Of a stretch of DNA of 40,690 nt, positions 1 through 8,220 are shown piece after piece. The DNA is from an uncultured Collinsella sp. Its GTDB lineage: Bacteria > Actinomycetota > Coriobacteriia > Coriobacteriales > Coriobacteriaceae. The position numbers and the translations under genes are program-made. The stretch spans positions 1-40,690 of the forward strand of contig CABUNB010000020.1 of assembly GCA_902492755.1 (NCBI GenBank), given 5' to 3'. Position 1 is the stretch's first letter; each line of letters opens with the position of its first letter. The notes below the pieces were generated by a model that searched no databases, had not been told where the DNA came from, and saw only the letters and a program-made list of their open reading frames with translations.

Positions 1-12
1 CCTGCGCAAGAC

Positions 13-38
13 GAAGGCCACATTAAGTGGCCTTCTTT
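13..38 (+). terminator. Hairpin at the window edge, possible terminator of an upstream gene
   Basis: A perfect 9-bp stem (13-21 with 27-35) closes a 5-nt loop and is followed on the plus strand by TTT. It could end a plus-strand gene lying outside the window. The T-tract is short, so the direction is uncertain. Confidence 0.4.
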
Positions 39-105
39 GCGTGCGGAACTCGCGACAAACCTAACCCATCCCGCCCGCCCGTCAGACACAGGTTCCACGA
101 TTGTC

Positions 106-138
106 AAAAAAGCGGTCGGCGCGCAGTGCGCCGACCGC
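106..138 (-). terminator. Rho-independent terminator of gyrA
   Basis: A perfect 11-bp GC-rich stem (112-122 with 128-138) with a 5-nt loop is followed, on the minus strand, by six T (plus-strand A run 106-111). It lies just beyond the gyrA stop codon and should end the gyrase transcript. Confidence 0.85.
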
Positions 139-179
139 CAATTATATGGAGTCTGATGATTTTTACCAGCTAGGGCCTC

Positions 180-2921
180 TTACTCGTCGAGGAGATCCTC
201 TGGCATGTCGTTGCCGTCGCCTAGGTCGACTGGGGCCTCTTCGGTGTCGGCTGCGGCCTCGGCGCTTTCACCTTCGGGCTTCTCCTTGGCGGCCGTCATG
301 CGGGCTACGGCACAGATGCGGTCGTTGTCGTCGACGGTCATCATCTTGACGCCCTGGGTGGCGCGGCCAGTCTGGCTAATCTCATCGGTCTTGACGCGAA
401 TGACCGTCGCGCCCTCCGTCACGATGAACAGCTCGTGCTGCGGGCCCACCGTCTTCATGGCCGCGAGGTTGCCCTTACGCTCGGTCATTTGGATGGTGTA
501 GACGCCCTGGCCGCCGCGATTCTGCTCCGGGTAGTCCGCGACCGGCGTGCGCTTGCCGTAGCCGCGCTCGGTGATGACGAATAGATCGCCGTTGCCGTTA
601 GTGACTTCCATGCCCAGAACGCTCACGCCGTCCTTCATGCCGATACCGCGAACGCCGCTAGTATCGCGGCCGGTGGCGCGCACCTGCTCCTCGGAGAACA
701 TGATCGCCTTGCCCGCGGTGGTGGCCAGGATAATCTTGTCGCCCTCGCGCACGCGGCGCACGTTCAGCAGCGCGTCGTCGTCACGCAGGTTGATAGCGAT
801 CAGGCCATCGCGGCGGCTGCGGTCATATGCGCTCATCACGGTCTTCTTGACCATGCCGCTCTTGGTGGCAAACATCAGATACTCGTCGGCAGGGAACTCG
901 CGGCAGCTGATGACGCTCGCGATCTTCTCGCCCTCCTCGAAGGGTAGCAGGTTGACGATCGCGGTACCGCGCGCCTGGCGCGTACCCACCGGCAGCTCGT
1001 GCACCTTCAGGCGATAGACCTTGCCCTTGCTCGAGAAGAACAGCACGTACTCGTGCGTGGACGCGATGAACATCTCGTCGATGACATCGTCCTCTTTGAG
1101 GTTGACGCCCGACACGCCCTTGCCGCCGCGTTTCTGGGCGCGGTAGGCAGCCACCGGGATGCGCTTCACGTAGCCGGTGTGGGTGATGGTCACGACCATG
1201 TCCTCGTCGGCAATGAGGTCCTCGACGTCCAGGTCCTTCTCGACCTGGCTGATCTCGGTGCGGCGCTTATCGCCGAACTTCTTGGAGATCTCGCGCATCT
1301 CCTCCTTGATGACGCCCAGAATCTTCTCCTCGTGCGCCAGCAGGTCCTCGTAGTAGGCGATGGCGCGGCGCAAGCCGTCCAGCTCTTCCTGAATCTTGTC
1401 GCGCTCCAGGCCGGTCAGGCGGCGCAGCTTCATCTCGAGGATGGCCGTGGTCTGCTCAGGCGTAAAGCCAAAGCGCTCGATCAGGCGGCTGCCGGCCTCG
1501 GAATCGGTCTGCGAGGAGCGGATGATGCTGATGACCTCGTCAATATGGTCGAGAGCCATCAGGTAGCCCTCGAGGATATGCGCGCGGGCCTGAGCCTTCT
1601 TAAGGTCGAAGCGGGTGCGGCGGGTGACGACGTCGACCTGGTGGTCGATGTAGTGTTGCAGCATCTCGCGCAGGCTCAGGCATTTGGGAACGCCGTTGAC
1701 GAGCGCCAGGTTGTTGGCGCCGAAGGTCGTCTGCAGCGAGGTGTACTTATACAGGTTGTTGAGCACGACCTGCGGAATGACGCCCTTCTTGAGCTCGATG
1801 ACCAGACGGATGCCCTTCTGGTTGGACTCATCGCGCATGTCCGAGATGCCCTCGATGCGCTTGTCGTTGACGAGCTGGGCGATCTTCTCCTGCAGGGTGC
1901 CCTTGTTGACCATGTAGGGGATCTCGGTAAAGACCAGGCGGTTGCGGCCGGTCTTGGTGGACTCCACATGTGCCTTGGCGCGCACGGTAATGGAGCCGCG
2001 GCCGGTCTCGTAGCTTTGCTTAATGCCGGCGCTGCCCATGATGATGGCGCCGGTGGGGAAGTCCGGACCGGGCATGATCTGCATGAGCTCGTCGACAGTG
2101 GCGTCGGGATTATCGATCAGGTAGCAGGTTGCCTCGATCGCCTCGGTGAGGTTATGCGGGGCGATATTGGTGGCCATGCCGACGGCGATGCCCTGGCTGC
2201 CGTTGACCAGCAGGTTGGGGAAGCGCGCAGGCAGCGCCTGAGGCTCGGCGAGCGATTCGTCGTAGTTGGGCTGCCAGTCGACGGTATCCTTCTGCAGGTC
2301 ACGCAGCAGCTCCATGGCGGGCTTTGCCAGGCGGCTCTCGGTGTAACGCATGGCAGCGGCGCCGTCGCCGTCGATGTTGCCGAAGTTGCCGTGGCCGTCG
2401 ATGAGCGGCGTGCGCATGGAGAACCACTGCGCCAGGCGAACCATGGCCTCGTAGACCGCGGAGTCACCGTGCGGATGGTACTTACCGATAACTTCGCCGA
2501 CCGTCCAAGCGGACTTCTTGTGCGGACGGTTGGGGTAGATGCCGCTCTCGTTCATCGCGTACAGGATGCGGCGGTGCACCGGCTTTAAGCCGTCGCGCAC
2601 GTCCGGCAGGGCGCGCGCCGTGATGACCGACATCGAATACTCGATAAATGACTGCTTCATCTCGCGGCCAAACTCCGAAATCTGGAGCTGGCCGCCGTTT
2701 ATATCCTCGCCGGCCGAGGCGCCACGATCGACTTCGCCAAAGCTCTCCTCGAGCTCACCGTCGTCGTCCTCTTCCTCGTCATCATCGGCATCGGGGTTAT
2801 AGGCGTCAGGATCGCCGTCCTCGCCCTGCTCAGCACGGGCAAGCAGGCGCTTCAGATCGTCGGGCATGCCGGCATCGCCGGCCTCGCCCATACCCTCGTT
2901 ATTGTTGATATCGTCTGCCAC
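180..2921 (-). CDS. gyrA: DNA gyrase subunit A
   Basis: GyrA is the breakage-reunion subunit of the A2B2 gyrase that introduces negative supercoils in the cytoplasm. The catalytic tyrosine is Tyr193 in the RYTESRL motif. The quinolone-region motif HPHGDSAVYEAM is intact, with Ser at the position usually mutated in resistance. A GyrA-box-like QKRGGKG lies in the C-terminal beta-pinwheel. The protein has 913 residues, longer than usual (roughly 820-875): about 70 extra acidic residues precede the usual start region, and there is an acidic tail. The GTG start at 2921 is supported by GAGGAGGT four bases upstream. gyrB lies 155 bp upstream on the same strand, and a strong terminator follows gyrA. 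Identification is secure. Confidence 0.97.
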   Translation of the reverse strand: MADDINNNEGMGEAGDAGMPDDLKRLLARAEQGEDGDPDAYNPDADDDEEEDDDGELEESFGEVDRGASAGEDINGGQLQISEFGREMKQSFIEYSMSVITARALPDVRDGLKPVHRRILYAMNESGIYPNRPHKKSAWTVGEVIGKYHPHGDSAVYEAMVRLAQWFSMRTPLIDGHGNFGNIDGDGAAAMRYTESRLAKPAMELLRDLQKDTVDWQPNYDESLAEPQALPARFPNLLVNGSQGIAVGMATNIAPHNLTEAIEATCYLIDNPDATVDELMQIMPGPDFPTGAIIMGSAGIKQSYETGRGSITVRAKAHVESTKTGRNRLVFTEIPYMVNKGTLQEKIAQLVNDKRIEGISDMRDESNQKGIRLVIELKKGVIPQVVLNNLYKYTSLQTTFGANNLALVNGVPKCLSLREMLQHYIDHQVDVVTRRTRFDLKKAQARAHILEGYLMALDHIDEVISIIRSSQTDSEAGSRLIERFGFTPEQTTAILEMKLRRLTGLERDKIQEELDGLRRAIAYYEDLLAHEEKILGVIKEEMREISKKFGDKRRTEISQVEKDLDVEDLIADEDMVVTITHTGYVKRIPVAAYRAQKRGGKGVSGVNLKEDDVIDEMFIASTHEYVLFFSSKGKVYRLKVHELPVGTRQARGTAIVNLLPFEEGEKIASVISCREFPADEYLMFATKSGMVKKTVMSAYDRSRRDGLIAINLRDDDALLNVRRVREGDKIILATTAGKAIMFSEEQVRATGRDTSGVRGIGMKDGVSVLGMEVTNGNGDLFVITERGYGKRTPVADYPEQNRGGQGVYTIQMTERKGNLAAMKTVGPQHELFIVTEGATVIRVKTDEISQTGRATQGVKMMTVDDNDRICAVARMTAAKEKPEGESAEAAADTEEAPVDLGDGNDMPEDLLDE

Positions 2922-2969
2922 GTTACCTCCTCATGGTTTGCGTGGTCCATTAGTTCCCTACCACGGAGA

Positions 2970-3070
2970 CGGCTTTTCCAGGTGCCGCAGATTCGCTCGA
3001 AAGAGGAGGGAAGCGTACTTGGGTACGCGACCGACGATTGAGGGCGAAGGTGCGGTGGCTGGGAAAGCCG
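2970..3070 (-). repeat. Long imperfect inverted repeat between gyrB and gyrA
   Basis: Arms 2970-2988 and 3052-3070 are complementary at 15 of 19 positions, starting with seven paired bases. Inside is a second hairpin, GCGTAC TTGG GTACGC (3013-3028). The structure fills most of the gap between gyrB and gyrA and would be transcribed between them. It has no T-run on either strand, so it does not look like a simple terminator. It may be a dispersed intergenic repeat or an RNA processing site. Confidence 0.5.
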
Positions 3071-3076
3071 AACAGG

Positions 3077-5107
3077 TTAGGCGTCTAGGAAGCGTGCGTC
3101 ATGGGCATGCTTCTCGATGTACTCGCGGCGATAGCCGACCTCGGAGCCCATCAGCTCGCGCACGGCGCGGTCTGCCACCACGGCATCCTCGATCGACACG
3201 CGCTGCAGGATGCGGGTCTTGGGATCCATCGTCGTCGAGGCGAGCTGCTTGGGGTCCATCTCGCCCAGACCCTTGTAGCGCTGGACGGTATAGCCCTTGC
3301 GCTTCTTGGTGATCTTGCCATCCTTGGCCTTGCTGTCTTCGTCGTTATCGTCGGGGTTCAGGCCCAGACTCTGGATGGTGTCGCGCAGGATCTCGTCTTC
3401 GGGCTGGCGGCCGTTGGGATACACGTAGTGGATCTTGTTGCGCACCTTAATGCCAAAGATGGGCGGACAGGCAACATAGACGTAGCCGGCATCGATCAGC
3501 GGACGCATGTACTTGTAGAAGAACGTCAGCAGCAGGATGCGGATGTGCGCACCGTCGACGTCTGCATCGGTCATGATGATGATCTTGTGGTAGCGCGCCT
3601 TGGTGATATCGAAGTCGCCGCCGTCGCCGGCACTCGTCGTGACGCCGCAGCCGATCGCGGTAATCAGCGACTGGATGGTGTCACTCGAGAACGCGCGATG
3701 GTCACCAACGCGTTCGACGTTTAGAATCTTGCCGCGCAGGGGCAGAATCGCCTGGATGTCTCGGCGACGGCCGTCCTTGGCCGAACCGCCTGCCGAGTCG
3801 CCCTCTACGATGAAGAGCTCGGTCAGCTCGGCATCGCGCACCGAGCAGTCAGCGAGCTTACCGGGCAGGGACGCCGTCTCGAGCAGGCTCTTGCGGCGGG
3901 TCGCCTCGCGCGCCTTGCGGGCGGCGTTTCGCGCCTTGCAGGCCTGTTGCGCCTTCTTGACGATCTCGCGGGCGGGCTTGGGATGCTCCTCCAAGTAATC
4001 GGCGAGGCCGTCGGTCACGATCTTGAGCGTGAGCGCGCGCATATAGGAGCTACCGAGCTTGGCCTTGGTCTGGCCCTCAAACTGCGGATCGGGCAGCTTG
4101 ACCGAGATAACGGCCGAAAGGCCCTCGCGCACATCGTCGCCGGTCAGGTTGGCGTCTTTTTCCTTGAGCAGGTTCTGTTTGCGCGCGTAGTCGTTGATCA
4201 CGCGGGTGAGCGCGGTGCGGAAGCCCTCAAGGTGCATGCCGCCCTCGGGAGTGTAGATGTCGTTGGCAAACGACATGACGTTCTCGCCGTAGCCGCTATT
4301 CCACTGCAGGGAAACCTCGACCTCGCCCATCTTGGCCACAGGCGCGTCCGGGTCCGATTTGCCCTCGATGTAGATGGGCTCCTTAAAGGCCTCGGGGACG
4401 TCCTTGCCCTCGTTGAGGAACTTGACGAAGTCGATGATGCCGCCCTCGTAGCAAAACTCCTCCACGTGGGGAGTCGCCTCGCGCTCGTCGGTCAGCACGA
4501 TCTTGAGGTTCTTATTGAGGAACGCCGTCTCCTGCAGACGGTTGTGCAGCGTATCGAAATCGTAGATGCAGGTCTCGAAGATCTCGTCGTCGGGCCAGAA
4601 GGTGACGGTGGTGCCCGTCGAATCCGAGGTGGCCACGACCTCCATCTTCTTGACGGTCTTGCCGCGCGAGAACTCCATCTCGTAGGTGTTGCCATCGCGA
4701 CGGACCTGAACGACCACGCGCTTGGACAGTGCGTTGACGACGGAGATGCCCACGCCGTGCAGGCCGCCCGAGACCTTATAGGCCGAGTTATCGAACTTAC
4801 CGCCGGCATGCAAGATCGTCATAACGACTTCGAGCGTCGGGATCTTTTTGATAGGATGCTCGTCGACGGGGATGCCGCGCCCGTTGTCGACGACCGTGAT
4901 GGAGTTGTCGGCGTGGACCGTCACCTGGATCTCGGTGCAGAAACCGGCCATGGCCTCGTCGACGGAGTTGTCAACGATCTCCCACACCAGGTGATGCAGA
5001 CCGCTGGCGCTCGTCGAGCCGATATACATGCCCGGGCGCTTACGAACGGCCTCGAGACCTTCGAGGATCTTAATCTCGCCGCCATCGTAATCGTTTTCGT
5101 TTGCCAC
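3077..5107 (-). CDS. gyrB: DNA gyrase subunit B
   Basis: GyrB is the ATPase and TOPRIM subunit of gyrase. In order it shows: the GHKL ATPase with RPGMYIG, DNGRGIPV and GLHGVG; the transducer; the TOPRIM domain with EGDSAGGSAK and the metal-binding DADVDGAHIR; and the C-terminal YKGLGEM region. I chose the GTG at 5107 (676 residues, beginning MANENDYDGG) because GAAGGAGG sits just upstream; an in-frame TTG at 5125 would place that Shine-Dalgarno inside the gene. It is cotranscribed with gyrA. A terminator at 5157-5185 separates it from the dciA-recF side, so gyrB-gyrA probably has its own promoter in the short gap. Confidence 0.97.
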   Translation of the reverse strand: MANENDYDGGEIKILEGLEAVRKRPGMYIGSTSASGLHHLVWEIVDNSVDEAMAGFCTEIQVTVHADNSITVVDNGRGIPVDEHPIKKIPTLEVVMTILHAGGKFDNSAYKVSGGLHGVGISVVNALSKRVVVQVRRDGNTYEMEFSRGKTVKKMEVVATSDSTGTTVTFWPDDEIFETCIYDFDTLHNRLQETAFLNKNLKIVLTDEREATPHVEEFCYEGGIIDFVKFLNEGKDVPEAFKEPIYIEGKSDPDAPVAKMGEVEVSLQWNSGYGENVMSFANDIYTPEGGMHLEGFRTALTRVINDYARKQNLLKEKDANLTGDDVREGLSAVISVKLPDPQFEGQTKAKLGSSYMRALTLKIVTDGLADYLEEHPKPAREIVKKAQQACKARNAARKAREATRRKSLLETASLPGKLADCSVRDAELTELFIVEGDSAGGSAKDGRRRDIQAILPLRGKILNVERVGDHRAFSSDTIQSLITAIGCGVTTSAGDGGDFDITKARYHKIIIMTDADVDGAHIRILLLTFFYKYMRPLIDAGYVYVACPPIFGIKVRNKIHYVYPNGRQPEDEILRDTIQSLGLNPDDNDEDSKAKDGKITKKRKGYTVQRYKGLGEMDPKQLASTTMDPKTRILQRVSIEDAVVADRAVRELMGSEVGYRREYIEKHAHDARFLDA

Positions 5108-5156
5108 ACGTCCTCCTTCAGTCAAGAAAATGTGTACAGCCTTACTAGTTTATCGT

Positions 5157-5185
5157 AAAAAAATACCCTCGGGAACGAGGGTATT
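5157..5185 (-). terminator. Terminator after the dnaA-dnaN-recF-dciA cluster
   Basis: A perfect 10-bp stem (5162-5171 with 5176-5185) closes a GGAA loop. On the minus strand it runs into seven T (plus-strand A run 5157-5163). It lies 28 bp beyond the dciA-like stop codon and separates the replication-initiation transcript from gyrBA. Confidence 0.88.
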
Positions 5186-5212
5186 TGGCTCTACAAGGCC
5201 ACCAGATGCGAT

Positions 5213-5776
5213 TTAAGGCTCTTTTTTGCTTTGCACGCCCTTGGCCCACTCAGCACTGGCTCTCATGGCATTCTCGAGGGCCTCGCGCAGTTTTTGGTCT
5301 TCGATGGGCGCCACCCGGCGCTCGATCTCGGTACGCTCGGCCTCACTTAGGTCGGCGTGCGGGGTCGGCGGTCGCTCGGTCGTCGCCGGGCGCAGGCGCT
5401 CCCTGGCGGCGGGCGGCGTGTGACCGGGCGCGGTAGTTTTGAACACCAGGCCGTCCACATGCGCACCGGCGCGCTCCATGCGCGCGCGGATGATCTCGCG
5501 CAACAGCGTCATTTCCTGCGCCCACGAGGGCGAGTCGAGATACACCAGCAGCTCATTGGACTCGGGCAGGTAGCGCAGTCCCGTCACATGCCGTCCCTCG
5601 CGCGTGCCCGAGCACACAGCGTTCCATGCGCGATAGACCGTGTGCGACTCCTCGGCGGCCTCCATCTGCGCACGGCGCTCGGGGGTCGCAGCCGCCAAGA
5701 TGCGCTGGCGCTCTGCGTTCAAAAACCCGCTGAAGGCGACCGTTTCGCTCTCGCGCTCGTAATTAGCACGTCTCAC
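5213..5776 (-). CDS. dciA: DUF721 protein, DciA-like helicase loader
   Basis: A 187-residue protein with the DUF721 core at about residues 40-105, including the typical YLDSPSWAQEMTLLREII segment. DUF721 proteins were shown in other bacteria to be DciA, which loads the replicative helicase DnaB and is thought to predate DnaC/DnaI loaders. The rest of the C-terminal half is Pro-, Arg- and Glu-rich and probably disordered. The GTG start overlaps the end of recF by 14 bp, implying translational coupling. Its place beside recF matches other Actinobacteria. The family call is good; the exact role here is inferred. Confidence 0.8.
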   Translation of the reverse strand: MRRANYERESETVAFSGFLNAERQRILAAATPERRAQMEAAEESHTVYRAWNAVCSGTREGRHVTGLRYLPESNELLVYLDSPSWAQEMTLLREIIRARMERAGAHVDGLVFKTTAPGHTPPAARERLRPATTERPPTPHADLSEAERTEIERRVAPIEDQKLREALENAMRASAEWAKGVQSKKEP

Positions 5777-6869
5777 CCATGCTCACCACCTTGGCTCGAT
5801 CAAGCAGGTCATCGGTAAAGTACCCCAGGTTGGTCGTGGTTATGACCGTCTGGATATCGTCGCCGATCAGCCGCAGGAAAGCGCCGCGACGCTCGCCGTC
5901 GAGCTCGCTCATCACGTCGTCCAAAAGCAGCAGTGGGGCGGTGCCCAGGACATCGCGAGCCACGGCCACCTCCGCCACCTTCCAGGACAGTACCAGCGTA
6001 CGCTGCTGTCCCTGGCTGGCAAATGAACGGGCGGAGCGACCCGCCACGGTGAACTCAATCTCGTCGCGATGCGGTCCCACCAACGTCACGCCGCGGCGAA
6101 TTTCCTCGTCGGCATGCTCATCAAGGGCAGCCAGCATGCGCTCGTACGCCCAACCCTTCAGCTCTTCGCGATCCTCGACCTGGGGCAAATCCCCCAGTGT
6201 GGACGCATAGGCCACGTTGGCGTCCTCACCGGACGCCACTTGCCCGTAGGCAGTGTGCACATGGCCCGCCAGCCGGTCGAGCAGGGCCAACCGGTGCACG
6301 AGCAGGGCCGAGCCCGCGCGGGCAATCGAATCGTTCCACGCGCCAAGCATCTCGCGGCAGCACCAGGTCTCCTTGAGCAAGGCGTTACGCTGGGTCACGC
6401 AGCGCCCATAGGTGCTCGCAAGATCGGCATAGCGTGCGCTCAGCTGCATGCCAAAGTCATCGAGGGCGGCGCGGCGCACACTGGCGCCTCGCTTAACCAT
6501 GTCCATATGGTCGGGGCAAAACAGCACGCTCGGCAGAACCCCGCGCACACCGGCAGCAGAGCATCTCTTGCCGTTGCGGCTAAACGAGCGCTTACCGTCC
6601 TCCGCGCTCAATCCCATATCAAGCACGCGGCCGTCGCCCTCGAGCCTCAGCTCAATCTTGCACGAGCCCACGCCGTCATGGACGAGCTCGGCTGCGGTCG
6701 GATGCCTAAACGAGGCGCCGCTCGTCAGCAGCTGCAGCGCCTCTATGAGATTGGTCTTTCCCGCCGCGTTGGGTCCCGCAAGTATCGTCACGCCCTCGTC
6801 CAGGGCAAGGCGATAGCTATCGAAGCTGCGGTAGTGCGCGACGGAAAGATCGCGGGCGAACATGGTCAT
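5763..6869 (-). CDS. recF: DNA replication and repair protein RecF
   Basis: RecF is an SMC-like ATPase that with RecO and RecR helps load RecA at single-strand gaps. Visible motifs are Walker A GPNAAGKTN near residue 33, the ABC signature region SQGQQRTLVLSWK, and Walker B PLLLLDDVMSELD. The length of 368 residues is usual. The start at 6869 lies nine bases after the dnaN stop with no strong Shine-Dalgarno, so coupling to dnaN is likely; the second Met at 6863 is an alternative start. It overlaps dciA downstream. Confidence 0.96.
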   Translation of the reverse strand: MTMFARDLSVAHYRSFDSYRLALDEGVTILAGPNAAGKTNLIEALQLLTSGASFRHPTAAELVHDGVGSCKIELRLEGDGRVLDMGLSAEDGKRSFSRNGKRCSAAGVRGVLPSVLFCPDHMDMVKRGASVRRAALDDFGMQLSARYADLASTYGRCVTQRNALLKETWCCREMLGAWNDSIARAGSALLVHRLALLDRLAGHVHTAYGQVASGEDANVAYASTLGDLPQVEDREELKGWAYERMLAALDEHADEEIRRGVTLVGPHRDEIEFTVAGRSARSFASQGQQRTLVLSWKVAEVAVARDVLGTAPLLLLDDVMSELDGERRGAFLRLIGDDIQTVITTTNLGYFTDDLLDRAKVVSMGETC

Positions 6870-6878
6870 GGCGCAGCG

Positions 6879-7982
6879 CTAGATGCGGACCGGCATGACC
6901 AGGTACAGGTAGTTGATCTTATCGTAGGACTTAAAGATGCCCGCCTGCGAGTAGCTCTTGAGCTCCAGCGTGATCTCCTTCTCCTTGGACAGGGCATTGA
7001 GGCAGCCGAAAATGTAGTGGTAGTTGAAGGCGATGGTACCCGACTCGCCCTCGGCCTCGACATCGATCGTCTCCTGCGCAAGGTCCTGGTCGTTGGAGAT
7101 GGAGGATAGACCCATCTGGCCGTTCTCGACATCGATCTCGAACTTGACGGCGGGGTTGGCGCTCGCGATAACGGCCACGCGCTTGAGGGCGGCGTTAAAG
7201 GCGGCGACGTCGATCTTGACGCTCGTCACGCACGAATCGGGGATGAGCTGCTTGTAGTTGGGGTACACGCCCTCGATGCGACGCGACACGTAGGTGGTGT
7301 TGCCGGCCTCGAAGACGACCTGGGTGTCGGTAGCCCCGATCATGATGGTCGCTTGGCTGGCCATGATGTTCAGCGCGTCGTTAAAGGCGTCAGCCGGAAC
7401 GTTGAGCTCAAAGGAGCCCTCGAGGGTCGAGGTCTCGACCTGCGTATCGCACACGGCCAAGCGGAAGGAATCGGTCGCCACCAGGCGCACGGTGTTGTTC
7501 TCGACCTTCATGTGCACGCCGCCCAGGATAGGGCGAGCCTTGTCGGTCGAGGTGACGCGCCACACGCGGCCGACCATTTCGGACAAGACATCGGTCGGCA
7601 GCTCCACGGCACTCTCGATGGCATAGGCCGGAAACTCGGGGAAGTCATTGGCATCGAGCGTGTTCAGCCTAAAAGAGCTCTTCTCGCAACCAATCAGCAC
7701 CTGGCGCTCGGACAGCTCAAAGGTGACCGGGGCATCGGGGAGGGTCTTGGTGATATTGGAGAGCATCTTACAGGGGATAACCATCTCGCCCTCTTCTTCG
7801 ACATGCGCTGCGATGCGATGACGGATTGAGATGGTGTAGTTAGAGGTCTGGAATTCCAAGATGCCGTCTTGGGCCTTAACGAGCACGCCCGACAGGATGG
7901 GAAGGGTGGATGCCGAAGCAACACCCTTCATAACGACGCCGATGGCTTGTGTAAGCGAGCTCTGGCTGACGGTGAACTTCAT
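6879..7982 (-). CDS. dnaN: DNA polymerase III sliding clamp (beta subunit)
   Basis: DnaN forms the ring that tethers polymerase III to DNA. Its 367 residues and the opening MKFTVSQSSLTQAI are typical, with three similar subdomains and the conserved C-terminal VMPVRI, which forms part of the partner-binding pocket region. The ATG start at 7982 is preceded by AGAAAGG. The gene follows dnaA across a 238-bp gap that holds the putative unwinding element, and is followed closely by recF. Confidence 0.97.
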   Translation of the reverse strand: MKFTVSQSSLTQAIGVVMKGVASASTLPILSGVLVKAQDGILEFQTSNYTISIRHRIAAHVEEEGEMVIPCKMLSNITKTLPDAPVTFELSERQVLIGCEKSSFRLNTLDANDFPEFPAYAIESAVELPTDVLSEMVGRVWRVTSTDKARPILGGVHMKVENNTVRLVATDSFRLAVCDTQVETSTLEGSFELNVPADAFNDALNIMASQATIMIGATDTQVVFEAGNTTYVSRRIEGVYPNYKQLIPDSCVTSVKIDVAAFNAALKRVAVIASANPAVKFEIDVENGQMGLSSISNDQDLAQETIDVEAEGESGTIAFNYHYIFGCLNALSKEKEITLELKSYSQAGIFKSYDKINYLYLVMPVRI

Positions 7983-8220
7983 CTTTTAATACCTTTCTAT
8001 AGATATAAATATCTTAATAATAGTAATAGCACTGACGAAACTGTTGATTACTCCCAAAGACGCAGGTCAGACCCAGAAAGAGAATCGACAGCAACCTGTG
8101 TGCAACAGGGGTGGTTTTCCACGTTCAAAACCTGCGCAAAACTTTTCATCACCGCGGGTTGGGTTTTAGACACCTTATGCCCGTGGTTTCGACAAGTTTT
8201 CAACAGGTGTCTCTATTTCC
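7983..8220. other. oriC: oriC, dnaA-dnaN part: DnaA boxes, DnaA-trios and AT-rich unwinding region
   Basis: This gap holds box-like 9-mers: TTTTCAACA (8197-8205), GTTTCGACA (8186-8194), TTTTCCACG (8115-8123), TTTTCATCA (8143-8151) and, on the other strand, TAATCAACA (8042-8050). Next to the last box are five consecutive TA(A/G) trios (8015-8029), then a very AT-rich stretch (about 7985-8030). The order read from dnaA to dnaN (boxes, spacer, trios, AT-rich DNA) matches the Bacillus subtilis basal unwinding system. The assignment as an origin is by analogy. Confidence 0.72.

Noticed and set aside
999..2588. A 529-codon plus-strand open frame opposite gyrA
   Set aside because: Mirror of gyrA in a GC-rich genome; its product is Leu/Ala/Val/Asp/Gly-biased, there is no ribosome-binding site, and gyrA is certain.
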